56,456 nucleotides of DNA from Nitrospirillum amazonense (GCF_007828035.1 NZ_VITV01000014.1:1-56456); one strand, 5' to 3'. Numbered from the stretch's first letter, positions 17,064 through 26,771 are shown. Made by a program: numbers and translations. Notes: generated by a model from the sequence alone, not told the origin.

Positions 17064-18215
17064 TTACGCGGACAGCAGGTGTTCAGCCAATGCCACGTGC
17101 AACCTAACCCCGGTCGCCATGATGTCGTCGTTAAAATCGTATTGCGGATGGTGCAGAGGGGCGGATCCGCTCTCCCGCCCCTGACCCAGCCAGAGATAGG
17201 CACCCTTGCACGCCTGCAGCATGAAGGCGAAGTCCTCGGAGGTGAAGGCCGGTTCAGGCGCCAGGATGACTTGGGGGCAGACGCTCGCGGCCACGGCCAA
17301 TGCCTCCGCCGCGGCATCGGCATCGTTGATGGTGGCAGGATAATAGCGGTCATAGATGACCGTAACCCGCGTGCCGCTGGCGATGGCCACGCCCTCCGCC
17401 ACTTGGCGCAGGGCCGCCTCGATCCGGTCCTGTACGGCTGGATCGAAGCTGCGCACCGTGCCGACGACCGTGACCGTGGCGGGCAGGACGTTATGCGCAT
17501 GGCCGCCGTTGATCTGGGTGACCGACAGCACAGCATTGGCCATGGGCGGGATGCGGCGGGCGATGATGGTGTTCAACTGGCCCACCAGGTCGCTGGCCGC
17601 CAGGATCGCATCGGGTGTCTGGTGGGGCAGGGCGGCGTGGCCACCGCGCCCTTCCAGGCGGATCTCGAACTTGTCGGCGGCGGCCATGATGGGCCCTGGC
17701 CGCGTGGCCGCGGTGCCGGCGGGAAGGTCCGGCCAGTTATGCAGGGCGAAGACGCGATCGCAGGGGAAACGCTGGAACAATCCGTCCTGCACCATGGCCC
17801 GCGCGCCGCCCTGGCCTTCCTCGGCCGGCTGGAAAATGAAGTGGACGGTACCGTCGAAGCGGCGGGTACCCGCCAGGTGGCGGGCGGCGCCCAGCAGCAT
17901 GGAGACATGACCGTCGTGCCCGCAGCCATGGAAGGCGCCGGTATGGCGGCTTTGATAGGGCAGGCCAGTCTGCTCATGGATGGGCAAGGCGTCCATGTCG
18001 GCCCGCAGACCGACGCGGCGGTCTGACCCACCGGCCTTGAGCACGCCCACCACGCCGGTGCCGCCGATACCGGTGTGGACCTCCATGCCTAGGTCTTCCA
18101 GCGCCGCCGCGATGCGGGCGGCCGTGCGGTGCTCGGCGAAGCCCAGTTCGGGATGGGCATGCAGATCGCGCCGGAAGGCGATCAGCGGTTCAATGAGATC
18201 GTCGATTTCCGGCAT
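17064..18215 (-). CDS. M20-family amidohydrolase (hippurate hydrolase-like)
   Basis: The 383-aa metallo-amidohydrolase starts MPEIDDLIEPLIAFRRDLHA. Metal-ligand motifs are GLRADMDALP, FHGCGHDGHVSMLLGAARHL, QPAEEGQGG and TSEDFAFML near the C-terminus. Family members cleave N-acyl or amide bonds of amino acids (hippurate, indole-acetyl amino acids, N-acetyl-diaminopimelate). It is at the 3' end of a minus-strand catabolic cluster and just downstream of an Lrp regulator, suggesting release of an amine or amino acid from a conjugate. The substrate is not evident. Confidence 0.88.
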   Translation of the reverse strand: MPEIDDLIEPLIAFRRDLHAHPELGFAEHRTAARIAAALEDLGMEVHTGIGGTGVVGVLKAGGSDRRVGLRADMDALPIHEQTGLPYQSRHTGAFHGCGHDGHVSMLLGAARHLAGTRRFDGTVHFIFQPAEEGQGGARAMVQDGLFQRFPCDRVFALHNWPDLPAGTAATRPGPIMAAADKFEIRLEGRGGHAALPHQTPDAILAASDLVGQLNTIIARRIPPMANAVLSVTQINGGHAHNVLPATVTVVGTVRSFDPAVQDRIEAALRQVAEGVAIASGTRVTVIYDRYYPATINDADAAAEALAVAASVCPQVILAPEPAFTSEDFAFMLQACKGAYLWLGQGRESGSAPLHHPQYDFNDDIMATGVRLHVALAEHLLSA

Positions 18216-18251
18216 GGCGTTTCTCCGGCGGCGGCTATCCCCCATGGCCGG

Positions 18252-18743
18252 CTATTCGCGCTCGAACAGGCCCTGGATGGGGTAGTGTTGTTTGATGAAG
18301 GGGGTCTTTATGACGATGTAGCTGAAGTATTTTTCAATGCCGAAATCACCCTCCAACATGCCTTCGATGATGGACTGGTAATGAGTGACGCCGGTGGTGA
18401 TGAACTTCAGCAGGTAGTCGTAGCCGCCGCTGACCAGGTGGCATTCCACGATCTCGTCAATCTTGCGGATCTTGGATTCGAAGCGGGAGAAGTCGCCGCT
18501 GCGATGCTCCGACAACGTCACCTCGGTGAAAACCGTCATGAAGTCGCCCAGCTTCTGATAATTGATCTGGGCCCCGTAACCCGTGATGTACCCGGCCTTT
18601 TCCAGCCGCTTCACCCGCGCCAGACAGGGGCTGGGCGACAACCCCACGGCGTCGGCCAGCTCCACATTGGTGATGCGGCCGCTCTGCTGAAGCTGCACCA
18701 GGATGTTCAGGTCGATACGGTCTAGTTTGGGGCCGAGCGTCAT
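18252..18743 (-). CDS. Lrp/AsnC-family transcriptional regulator
   Basis: The 163-aa protein has the N-terminal helix-turn-helix LDRIDLNILVQLQQSGRITN, then VELADAVGLSPSPCLARVKR, followed by the wing and a C-terminal RAM ligand domain (residues 75-155). Lrp/AsnC proteins bind amino acids and control their catabolic genes. It lies between the aminotransferase and the M20 hydrolase on the same strand, so it is the obvious candidate regulator of this amino-compound cluster. Confidence 0.92.
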   Translation of the reverse strand: MTLGPKLDRIDLNILVQLQQSGRITNVELADAVGLSPSPCLARVKRLEKAGYITGYGAQINYQKLGDFMTVFTEVTLSEHRSGDFSRFESKIRKIDEIVECHLVSGGYDYLLKFITTGVTHYQSIIEGMLEGDFGIEKYFSYIVIKTPFIKQHYPIQGLFERE

Positions 18744-18864
18744 GTTCCGATGGGATCTCCTGTCCCGGGCAATGGAAATTACTCAGCCCTGACGCCAACC
18801 GGGCGCGGCCGGGCCTACCATCAGCTTACACCGTTCGGGGGCCCAATTGCCCGCCAACTATTTA

Positions 18865-20277
18865 TCATGAAAGCACCGCCCGGACGTCCGGCTGGTCAAG
18901 TATCCCGTCGAGTGTCCGCCGTATACGCGCAAAAATCAGATCCATTTCATCTTCCGTGCAGCACAAGGCCGGGGCCAGCCCCAGTATCCCGTCACCGAAC
19001 GCGCGGAAAATGACACCGTTGCGATAGCCTTCGGCGAACAGCCGGTCGGGAATTTTCAGTGCCGCGTCGAATCTCGTTTTGGATGTCTTGTCGGTGACCA
19101 ATTCAATTGCGCCCAGAAGGCCTTGGCCACGTACGTCGCCAACCAGGGGATGATCGGCCAGACCGTCCAGCCCGGCCTTGAACCGCCCGGCCACATGCTG
19201 GCCATTGGCCAGGATGCCGCCCTCGGTGTAGAGGCGCAGGACTTCCAGCCCGATGGCGGCGCTGACCGGATGGCCGGAGTAGGTGTAGCCGTGGCCGATG
19301 GGTAGGTCGGGCGCCGCCCCGTCGGCGATGCCCTGGTACACGGCATCCGACATCAGGACCGCGCCCATGGGTGCGTAGCCGGCCGTCAGGCCCTTGGCCA
19401 CGGTCATCAGGTCGGGGCTGACGTCCTCATGCTCGCAGGCGAACATCGGGCCGGTGCGACCGAAGCCGGTGATGACCTCATCCGCCACGAACAGGATGCC
19501 CAACTCGGCGCAGGTGTCGCGCATGGCTTTCAGCCAGCCCTTGGGCGGCACGATGACGCCACCCGATCCTTGGATGGGTTCGCAGAAGAAGGCCGCCACG
19601 GTGTCCGCGCCCAACTCGGCCACCTTGGCGCGCAGGTCGGCCACGGACCGTGCGATCACCGCCGTCGGTTCCTCGCCCACCGGGCTGCGATAAGGATAGG
19701 GGGACGGTATGTGATGCTGCCAGCGCAACGGGACGTCGAAGTTGCGGTGGAAGTTGGCCAGCGCCGTCAGGCCTGAACTCATGGCGGAAGAGCCGTGATA
19801 GCCCCGCTCCAGGGCGATGAACTGCTTCTTCTCCGGTTTGCCCAGGGCGTTGAAATAATGGATGACGTAGCGGATGGCGCTGTCCACCGCGTCCGACCCG
19901 CCCAGGGTGAAATAGACGTGGGTCAGCGACGGCGGCGCCAGTTCCACCAGGCGCTGGGCCAGGCGCACCGCCGGCTCCGACCCGAAGTGGAAATAGCCGG
20001 TGGCGTAGGGTAGGCGGCGGATCTGCTCGGCCGCGACCTCGGCGATGCTCTCCTGTCCATAGCCGACATTGACGCACCACAGGCCGGCGAAGGCGTCCAG
20101 CAGTTCGCGGCCGTCCATGTCGGTCACGTACATGCCCCGGCCGCTTCGCAGAAGGGTGGCCCCACGTGCCTCATGGCCACGGAAGGAGGTGACGGGATGG
20201 ATCAGATAGTCGCGATCGACATCCACGAGGGAACGGTTGCGCTTCAGCATCGGCCTCTGGCTCGTCAGGGGGTCCAT
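18865..20277 (-). CDS. class-III omega-aminotransferase (SpuC/BauA-like)
   Basis: This is a 470-aa PLP enzyme; the start at 20277 (MDPLTSQRPMLKRN) follows a clear drop in protein-like sequence. LLDAFAGLWCVNVGYG near residue 65 is typical of omega-amino acid and putrescine:pyruvate aminotransferases. GYHGSSAMSSG, DEVITGFGRTG (PLP-binding Asp) and AKGLTAGYAPMGAV (Schiff-base Lys) complete the fold type I pattern. It would convert a terminal amine to an aldehyde, which the succinate-semialdehyde-type dehydrogenase in the same cluster could oxidise. Its exact amine substrate is unknown. Confidence 0.9.
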   Translation of the reverse strand: MDPLTSQRPMLKRNRSLVDVDRDYLIHPVTSFRGHEARGATLLRSGRGMYVTDMDGRELLDAFAGLWCVNVGYGQESIAEVAAEQIRRLPYATGYFHFGSEPAVRLAQRLVELAPPSLTHVYFTLGGSDAVDSAIRYVIHYFNALGKPEKKQFIALERGYHGSSAMSSGLTALANFHRNFDVPLRWQHHIPSPYPYRSPVGEEPTAVIARSVADLRAKVAELGADTVAAFFCEPIQGSGGVIVPPKGWLKAMRDTCAELGILFVADEVITGFGRTGPMFACEHEDVSPDLMTVAKGLTAGYAPMGAVLMSDAVYQGIADGAAPDLPIGHGYTYSGHPVSAAIGLEVLRLYTEGGILANGQHVAGRFKAGLDGLADHPLVGDVRGQGLLGAIELVTDKTSKTRFDAALKIPDRLFAEGYRNGVIFRAFGDGILGLAPALCCTEDEMDLIFARIRRTLDGILDQPDVRAVLS

Positions 20278-20381
20278 GAGGGGAAGCCTAGCCGACGCCG
20301 GGTGGTGGTATGCGCCGTGTTGGCGGTCTGGGGGATGCGCCGCGACCCTTCTCGCGGGTCGCGGCAGCACAAAATGCCGCG

Positions 20382-21461
20382 TCAGCGCAGCGCCTCGGCG
20401 ATGGCCTTGCCGCACTCCCCGGTGCCGGCCTTGCCCTTCAGGTCGGCGGTGCGCAGGCCGGGTTCCTTCAACACCGTTTCGATGGCGGCCATGATGGCCT
20501 TGGCGGCGTCGGTTTCCCCCAGATGCTCCAGCATCATGGCGGCCGACCATATCTGGCCCACGGGATTGGCTATGCCCTTGCCCGCGATGTCGGGGGCGGA
20601 GCCATGCACCGGCTCGAACAGCGAGGGGTGGACGCCGTCCGGATTGATGTTGCCCGATGGCGCCACGCCGATGGTGCCGGTGCAGGCGGGCCCGAGGTCC
20701 GACAGGATGTCGCCAAACAGGTTGGATGCCACCACCACGTCGAAACGGTCGGGGTTCAGCACGAACTGCGCCGTCAGGATGTCGATGTGGTACTTGTCCC
20801 AGCGCACGTCGGGATAGTGGGCCGCCATCGCCTCCACCCGCTGGTCCCAGAAGGGCATGGTGATGGCGATGCCGTTGGACTTGGTGGCGGAGGTCAGGTG
20901 CCGGTTGGGGCGGCGGTTGGCCAGGTCGAAGGCGTAGCGCAGCACGCGGTCGACGCCGAAGCGGGTCATGACCGTCTCCTGGATCACGACCTCGCGCTCC
21001 GTGCCGGCGAACATATGGCCGCCGACGGAGGAATACTCGCCCTCGGTGTTTTCCCGCACGATCCAGAAATCGATACTGCCAGGCTCACGACCCGACAGGG
21101 GCGAGGGCACGCCGGGCAGCAGGCGGGCGGGACGCAGGTTGACGTACTGGTCGTATTCCCGGCGGAACTGCAGCAGCGATCCCCAAAGGGAGACATGGTC
21201 CGGCACCGTTTCCGGCCAGCCGACGGCGCCGAAGAAAAGGGCGTCGGGCGTGCCGATGCGCTCCTTCCAATCCTCCGGCATCATGCGGCCGTGCCGGGCG
21301 TAGTAATCGCAGGAGGCGAAGTCGTGCCAGCGCTGCTCCAGCGTGAAGCCGTACAGGCTGGCCGCCCGTTCCAGCACGCGGATGCCCTCCGGCACCACTT
21401 CCTTGCCGATGCCGTCACCGGGGATGACGGCGATGGCGTAGCTGCGCTCGGTCTTGGTCAT
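20382..21461 (-). CDS. tartrate/D-malate dehydrogenase-like enzyme
   Basis: A 359-aa member of the isocitrate/isopropylmalate dehydrogenase family: IAVIPGDGIGKEVVPEG at the N-terminus, WIVRENTEGEYSSVGG with the substrate-site residues, SNLFGDILSDLGPA with a metal-binding Asp, and GNINPDGVHPSLFEPVHGSA. Sequence and length agree best with TtuC/DmlA enzymes, which oxidise and decarboxylate tartrate, D-malate or related 2-hydroxyacids with NAD. It overlaps the aldehyde dehydrogenase stop by four bases, indicating coupled expression. Confidence 0.88.
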   Translation of the reverse strand: MTKTERSYAIAVIPGDGIGKEVVPEGIRVLERAASLYGFTLEQRWHDFASCDYYARHGRMMPEDWKERIGTPDALFFGAVGWPETVPDHVSLWGSLLQFRREYDQYVNLRPARLLPGVPSPLSGREPGSIDFWIVRENTEGEYSSVGGHMFAGTEREVVIQETVMTRFGVDRVLRYAFDLANRRPNRHLTSATKSNGIAITMPFWDQRVEAMAAHYPDVRWDKYHIDILTAQFVLNPDRFDVVVASNLFGDILSDLGPACTGTIGVAPSGNINPDGVHPSLFEPVHGSAPDIAGKGIANPVGQIWSAAMMLEHLGETDAAKAIMAAIETVLKEPGLRTADLKGKAGTGECGKAIAEALR

Positions 21462-22936
21462 GACAGGGCTCCCAGCTTGAGGCCGCCGATGTGGAAGGCC
21501 TTGTGCTCAAGGTACTCTTCAATGCCCGCCTGGCCACCCTCGCGACCCAGGCCGGACTGCTTGACGCCGCCGAAGGGCGACATCTCCATGGCGATGGATC
21601 CGGTGTTCAGCGCCACCATGCCGGCCTCCAGCCGTTCGGACACGCGGAAGGCCCGGTGTAGGTCGTTGGTATAGAAATAGCTGGCCAGGCCATAGGGCGT
21701 GGCGTTGGCCAGGGCGACCGCCTCATCCTCGCCGTGGAACCGGAACAACGGCGCTACGGGCCCGAAGGTTTCCTCGTGCGCCAGGCGCATGTCCGGTGTG
21801 GCGCCCGTCAGCACCACCGGGGCCGCGAACCGGCTGATGTCACCGTCGTTGTCGGCCTGGGCGGCGACGCGGGCGCCGTGGGCCAGGGCGTCCTCGACAT
21901 GGTCGCGCACTTTGCGCACGGCGGCGGCGTTGATCAGGGGGCCGATGGTGGTGCCGGCGGCCATGCCGGGCCCCACGCGCAGGGCCGTGACCGCCCGGCC
22001 CAGTCGTTCGGCAAAGGCGTCATGGATGCCGGCCTGCACCAGGATGCGGTTGGGGCATACGCAGGTCTGGCCGGCATTGCGGAACTTGGCGGCCATGGCG
22101 CCGGCCACGGCCTGGTCCAGGTCGGCGTCGTCGAAGACGATAAGGGGCGCGTTGCCGCCCAGCTCCAGGCTCAGGCGCTTCACCGTGTCGGCACATTGCC
22201 GCATCAGCAGGGCGCCGACACGGGTGGACCCGGTGAAGGATAGCTTGCGTACCAGCGGGTTCGCCGTCAGCTCCCGACCGATGGCGTCCGGCATGCCGGT
22301 GACGACGTTCAGCACGCCAGCCGGAACGCCCGCCCGTTCGGCGAGCACGGCCAGCGCCAGGGCGGTGAAGGGCGTCAGGTCGGACGGCTTGATCACCACG
22401 GTGCAGCCGGCCGCCAGGGCCGGCGCGCATTTGCGGGTGATCATAGCAGCGGGGAAGTTCCAGGGGGTGATGATGGCGCAGACGCCAACCGCCTCCTTGC
22501 GCACCAGGATGCGGCGGTCAGCTTCCGGCGCCGGAACTTCATAGCCCTGAACCCGCCGGCCTTCCTCCGCGAACCACCTCACGAAGGAGGCGGCGTAGCG
22601 CACCTCACCGGCCGCTTCGGCCAGGGGCTTGCCCTGCTCCGCCGTCATGATGCGGGCCAAGTCGTCGACATGTTCCAGGATCAGCGCGTGCCAACGCGCC
22701 AGAATATCGCAGCGCTGTCCGGCGGTGCGGGCGCGCCAGGGTCCGTGCGCCGCCGCCGCCGCGTCGATGGCGGCGCGGGTGTCGTCCTCATTGCAATCGG
22801 GCGCCGTGCCCAGGGGCCGGCCGGTCGCGGGATCGGTGACGGTGATGGTTCGGTCGGTGGACGACGGGCGCCAGGCGCCGCCAATGAAGGCCAGGCCCGG
22901 CAGCAGCGCCGGGTCCTTCAGGTCAAGCATGGTCAT
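21458..22936 (-). CDS. gabD: NAD(P)-dependent succinate-semialdehyde dehydrogenase
   Basis: A 492-aa aldehyde dehydrogenase with GabD features: ITPWNFPAAMITRKCAPALA, FTGSTRVGALLMRQCADTVK, the catalytic Glu in LELGGNAPLIVFDDADLD, and the catalytic Cys in FRNAGQTCVCPNRILVQ, where the CVC context is typical of GabD. It would oxidise the semialdehyde formed by the class-III aminotransferase (succinate semialdehyde or a near analogue). It is 27 bases downstream of the GNAT gene and overlaps the tartrate/malate dehydrogenase gene. Confidence 0.88.
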   Translation of the reverse strand: MTMLDLKDPALLPGLAFIGGAWRPSSTDRTITVTDPATGRPLGTAPDCNEDDTRAAIDAAAAAHGPWRARTAGQRCDILARWHALILEHVDDLARIMTAEQGKPLAEAAGEVRYAASFVRWFAEEGRRVQGYEVPAPEADRRILVRKEAVGVCAIITPWNFPAAMITRKCAPALAAGCTVVIKPSDLTPFTALALAVLAERAGVPAGVLNVVTGMPDAIGRELTANPLVRKLSFTGSTRVGALLMRQCADTVKRLSLELGGNAPLIVFDDADLDQAVAGAMAAKFRNAGQTCVCPNRILVQAGIHDAFAERLGRAVTALRVGPGMAAGTTIGPLINAAAVRKVRDHVEDALAHGARVAAQADNDGDISRFAAPVVLTGATPDMRLAHEETFGPVAPLFRFHGEDEAVALANATPYGLASYFYTNDLHRAFRVSERLEAGMVALNTGSIAMEMSPFGGVKQSGLGREGGQAGIEEYLEHKAFHIGGLKLGALS

Positions 22937-22963
22937 GGGAAGCCCTCTTGGGGTGGGGCGCTG

Positions 22964-23821
22964 TCAGCCGAGCGCCTGGCTGGCCAGCGCGAAGGTGTGC
23001 ACGTCCACGTCCGGCGGGGCCAGGGGCCCGCGCGCCATGCGGGTCACCCGGCCGACACAGGGCAGGCCCAGGTCGTCCAGCCAGGCGGCCAGGTCGTCGT
23101 CGCCCGGGATGTCGACGCGGGAGAACATGCCGGCGTTGGATCCCAGCCAGTGGGAGATCAGGGTCTTGGCCCCCTCCGCATCCGGGGCCACCACCGGGCC
23201 GATGACGTAGCCGCGGCCGAAGCGGCGGAACAGGGCGAAGCCGATCGCCCGGCTGTCCCGGTCCAGCACCACCCCGTGGGCGGCCTTGCGCAGCTCCGCG
23301 AACAGGCTGGCGCGGTCCATGCCGCAGGCCCGGCGATCCAGGGCGACGATGGCGTCATGGTCGCTGCTACTCAGCGGCCGCACCCGCTCATTCGGGCGCA
23401 GGCTGGGGATGGGGACGGAAAACGCCGCCCCCTGGTGCTGCCGGATCTCACCAAAGGCGGTGAAGCCCAGGCGGGTGTAGAGGGGCAGGCCCTCGGTCGT
23501 GGCGTTCAGCACGATGGTGCGATCGCCCAGCCGCGCCATCATCGCGTCCATCAATTGGCGGCCGATACCCGCACCTTGCTTTTCCCCGGCGACGATGACC
23601 ATGCCCAGCGTGGCGACCTCGGGGCCGTAGGGCCAGCCCATGATGGTGCCGACGATGGCCCCGTTCTCCTCCACCACGATGCCCATGCCGGCCCGTAGCA
23701 TGAAATCCCAATCCTCAATTCGATGCGGCCATTGCAGCTTGCGGGAAAGCGCATGCGCTTGGGGCAGGTCATCCGCCGTCATGTCCCGCAGTTTCACCAG
23801 GAGATCGGTACGTCTTTCCAT
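22964..23821 (-). CDS. tandem GNAT N-acetyltransferase
   Basis: The start at 23821 (MERRTDLLVKLRDMTADDL) gives 285 aa. The N-terminal half is a standard GNAT fold with the acetyl-CoA loop GAGIGRQLMDAMMARLG and LYTRLGFTAFG; the C-terminal half (ALDRRACGMDRASLFAEL to the end) resembles the second acetyltransferase-like domain of YitH-type proteins. It probably acetylates a small amine; whether it detoxifies or modifies the pathway substrate cannot be told. It is the first gene of the gabD-dehydrogenase run, behind a palindrome at 23879-23895. Confidence 0.82.
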   Translation of the reverse strand: MERRTDLLVKLRDMTADDLPQAHALSRKLQWPHRIEDWDFMLRAGMGIVVEENGAIVGTIMGWPYGPEVATLGMVIVAGEKQGAGIGRQLMDAMMARLGDRTIVLNATTEGLPLYTRLGFTAFGEIRQHQGAAFSVPIPSLRPNERVRPLSSSDHDAIVALDRRACGMDRASLFAELRKAAHGVVLDRDSRAIGFALFRRFGRGYVIGPVVAPDAEGAKTLISHWLGSNAGMFSRVDIPGDDDLAAWLDDLGLPCVGRVTRMARGPLAPPDVDVHTFALASQALG

Positions 23822-23878
23822 CGGCCATCTTCTCGTTGGCTTCCCCGGGGAATCCCGGTGCGTTCTTGGCGGTCGATG

Positions 23879-23895
23879 TCGGCATGATATGCCGA
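23879..23895. promoter_or_regulatory. 17-bp palindrome upstream of GNAT-gabD genes
   Basis: TCGGCAT-GAT-ATGCCGA is a perfect 7-3-7 inverted repeat, 58 bases before the GNAT start. It is a good candidate operator, possibly for the Lrp regulator of the cluster, or a hairpin in the leader. Confidence 0.4.
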
Positions 23896-24037
23896 AGGAT
23901 GCGGTCGACCCTGTCAATCGTGCACAGACTATAAGGGCGGCGGCGGAGCATTCGATGCCGCCTTGCGCGTCAAATCAGAAGATTATGGCGCGCGCGGTTC
24001 GATCCGATCCCGCCAAATGCCGGCATTGGCACCCCTG

Positions 24038-25876
24038 TCACGGGCTGACGGCCGATTGGCGGCCGCGTTGGAGATGCTGCAACGCCTGCCCGTCATGGTG
24101 GCACAGCAGTTCGTTGCCACCACCCAGAACGATACGGGGCGGGGGCAGGCGGTCGCACAAGCCCTCAACCCGGGCGGCGCATCGCGGCAGGAAGCGGCAC
24201 AGATTCGCACTCTGGGCGGTGGCCAGGGGCGGCGGAGTCGCCGCCATTTCCTTCTCCTCCAGCCAGCCCCGGCGCATTTCCGGAACCGACCCGATCAGCA
24301 AATCGGTGTAGGGGTGGACGGGAGCGTCGCCGAAGCCGTTGCGCGGCCCCATCTCCACCTTCTGGCCGGCGTACAGCACCGCGATGTCGTCGCAGATGGC
24401 GCGGACGGTGGAGATGTCGTGGCTGATGAACAGGTAGGACAGGTCCAGTTCACGCCGCAGCTCGGCCAGCAAATCCAGGATGGCGGCGCCGACCACTGTG
24501 TCCAGCGCCGACGTCACCTCGTCGCACAGGATAAGGTGGGGATCGGCCGCCAGGGCCCTGGCCAGGTTCACGCGCTGCTTTTGGCCGCCGGACAGCTCGC
24601 CACAGTGCCGGTCGGCAAGACCTGCGGGCAGTTGGGTCAGGTCCAGCAGTTCGGCCACACGGCGGTTCCGCGCCCGGCCGTCCATGCCATGATAGAAGGC
24701 CAGGGGCCGGCCCAGGATGCGGGACACGGTATGGGCGGGGTTCAGCGCGGTATCCGCGTTCTGGAAGACCAGTTGGATGCGCTGGAACTGTTCCCGGGTT
24801 CGGCCCGACAATGTGGGGGCCAGGGGTTGTCCCTGGAACAGCACTTGACCGCTGGCGGGCGCCACCAGGCCGGCGATGACCCGGGCCAGCGTGGACTTTC
24901 CGGAACCGGATTCGCCAATGACACCCAGCGTCGTGCCCTTGGTGATGGATAGGGTGACGTCGCGCAGGACCGGGATCTTGGGCACGCCCGCTTCCACCCG
25001 GCCATAGCCCGCCGTCAGGCCGCGTACCTCCAGAAGCGGGGGCGCCTGCTGGGGGGCGGGGCGGTGGGGCCTGGCCTGCGTCGAGGGACGTGCCGCCGCC
25101 ATGAGGGTGCGGGTATAGATGTCGGCGGGTTTCTCCAGCACCTGGCTGGCGTCACCGGCCTCGCGCACCCGACCCCGTTGCAGCACCACGATGCGGTCCG
25201 CGACCTGCGCCACGACTGCCAGATCGTGCGAAACGTACAGCGCCGTGGCGCCCTGTTGGCGCACCACCCGCTTGAAGGCGCGCAGCACGTCGATTTGGGT
25301 GGTGACGTCCAGGGCGGTGGTCGGTTCGTCCAGGATCACCAGCTCCGGATCCGTCATCAGGGCCATTGCGGCCATCAGCCGCTGCAATTGCCCGCCCGAC
25401 AGCTGGTGGACATAGCGCCCGCCGATGGCTTCCGGCTCGGGCAGGGCCAGGGCGCGGAACAGGCCCATGGCCTTGGCCTCGGCCGCCGGCCGGGATATCA
25501 GGCCGCGCCCCACCGCCGCCTCCACCACCTGGTCCATGATGGTGCGCGACGGGTTGAAGGCGGAAGCGGCGCTTTGCGCCACATAGGCGATCCGGTTGCC
25601 GCGCACGGTGCGCAACTGCGACGCGTCCAGGGTCAAGATTTCCGTGTCGCCCACCCGCACGCCTCCGCCCGCGAGGCGGCAGCCCCCCCTGGCATAGCCC
25701 ATCAAGGCCAGGGCGATGCTGGTCTTGCCCGACCCGGATTCCCCAATCAGCGCCAGCACCTGCCCCTTGGGGATGGTGAAGTCCACATCGTTGACGATGG
25801 GCGTTTCCTGGCCGCCAGCGGCTGGCGCGGTAATCCGCAGGCCTGAAACCTGGACATGATCCTGCGCGGCGCCCAT
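24038..25876 (-). CDS. peptide-type ABC importer, fused double ATPase (DppDF-like)
   Basis: The 612-aa protein is two nucleotide-binding domains in one chain. Domain 1 has GESGSGKTS, LSGGQLQR and LVILDEPTTALD; domain 2 has GESGSGKST, LSGGQKQR and LILCDEVTSALD. In both, the signature, Walker B and catalytic Glu are intact. The tail CRFLPRCAARVEGLCDRLPP is the Cys-containing C-terminal motif of oligopeptide ATPases. It energises the two permeases and the binding protein encoded directly upstream. The substrate is probably a peptide or an amino-acid conjugate, given the M20 hydrolase and oxidase neighbours. Confidence 0.92.
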   Translation of the reverse strand: MGAAQDHVQVSGLRITAPAAGGQETPIVNDVDFTIPKGQVLALIGESGSGKTSIALALMGYARGGCRLAGGGVRVGDTEILTLDASQLRTVRGNRIAYVAQSAASAFNPSRTIMDQVVEAAVGRGLISRPAAEAKAMGLFRALALPEPEAIGGRYVHQLSGGQLQRLMAAMALMTDPELVILDEPTTALDVTTQIDVLRAFKRVVRQQGATALYVSHDLAVVAQVADRIVVLQRGRVREAGDASQVLEKPADIYTRTLMAAARPSTQARPHRPAPQQAPPLLEVRGLTAGYGRVEAGVPKIPVLRDVTLSITKGTTLGVIGESGSGKSTLARVIAGLVAPASGQVLFQGQPLAPTLSGRTREQFQRIQLVFQNADTALNPAHTVSRILGRPLAFYHGMDGRARNRRVAELLDLTQLPAGLADRHCGELSGGQKQRVNLARALAADPHLILCDEVTSALDTVVGAAILDLLAELRRELDLSYLFISHDISTVRAICDDIAVLYAGQKVEMGPRNGFGDAPVHPYTDLLIGSVPEMRRGWLEEKEMAATPPPLATAQSANLCRFLPRCAARVEGLCDRLPPPRIVLGGGNELLCHHDGQALQHLQRGRQSAVSP

Positions 25877-25877
25877 C

Positions 25878-26771
25878 TCAACGCCCCCCAGTAATGCGCC
25901 GGCCGCGCCCCGGCAGGGCGTCGATCAGCAGGTTGACGCCGATGGTCAGCGTGGCGATGGCCATGGCCGGCGCCAGGATGGCCAGAGCGCCGTCGCCCAG
26001 GCCGGAGATATTCTCCCGGACCAGTGAGCCCAAGTCGGCGTTGGGCGGCTGCACGCCCAGGCCCAGGAAGCTCAAGCCTGAGAGCAGCAGTACAATGAAA
26101 ACGAAGCGCAGGCCGAAATCCGCCAGTACGGGATGGATCATGTTGGGCATGATTTCCGCGGCGGCGATGTACAGCCGGCCCTCGCCTCGGGCGTAGGCCA
26201 CCTGCACGTAGTCCATCTGATTTAGATTGATGGCCAAGGCCCGGGCGATACGGAAGGCCCCCGGGGTGTAGGTTGCCGCCGCGATCAGCAGCAGCAAGGT
26301 CAGGGACGACCCGAAGGCGGCGACCAGCACCAGGGCGAACACCTTGCTGGGAATGGATATCAGAGTGTCCATGAAACGGCTGATCACCTCATCGACCCAA
26401 CGGGGGCAGACGGTGGCGGTCAACGCCAAGCCGGCGCCGGTCGCGCTGGCCAGCAAGGCGGAGGCCAGGGCCAGGCCGACCGTGTATTGGGCCCCGGAAA
26501 GCAGGCGGCTCAGCACGTCGCGGCCCAGATAGTCACTGCCCAGCCAGTGCTGGGCGCTCATGCTGTCGAAAACCTCCGGCGAGACGAAGGCGCCCACGTC
26601 ATAGGGGGCCAGCAGGGGCCCGGCGGCGCCCAGGACCAGCCACAGGACGACCAGCGCCAAGCCCACCCGCCCCGATGTGGGCAGACCGGACAACCAGTGC
26701 CGAACCCGGCTCGCGGCTGTGGACGCCGGTTTCAACATGCTTTCCTCGCGCAAGGGGACGGTGGGGGTCAT
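25878..26771 (-). CDS. peptide-type ABC permease, DppC-like
   Basis: The start at 26771 overlaps the upstream permease stop by four bases and gives a 297-aa protein with an N-terminal helix (VGLALVVLWLVLGAAGPLLA) and five further helices. QHWLGSDYLGRDVLSRLLSG is the typical DppC/OppC entry motif, and the EAA-like loop lies around DYVQVAYARGEGRLYIAAAE. It forms the channel with the DppB-like protein. One base separates it from the ATPase gene. Confidence 0.92.
   Translation of the reverse strand: MTPTVPLREESMLKPASTAASRVRHWLSGLPTSGRVGLALVVLWLVLGAAGPLLAPYDVGAFVSPEVFDSMSAQHWLGSDYLGRDVLSRLLSGAQYTVGLALASALLASATGAGLALTATVCPRWVDEVISRFMDTLISIPSKVFALVLVAAFGSSLTLLLLIAAATYTPGAFRIARALAINLNQMDYVQVAYARGEGRLYIAAAEIMPNMIHPVLADFGLRFVFIVLLLSGLSFLGLGVQPPNADLGSLVRENISGLGDGALAILAPAMAIATLTIGVNLLIDALPGRGRRITGGR

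Noticed and set aside
23822-23960. TTGACA on the minus strand upstream of the GNAT gene as a sigma-70 promoter
   Set aside because: The nearest TATCAT-like -10 is 22 bases away, too far for a normal promoter.
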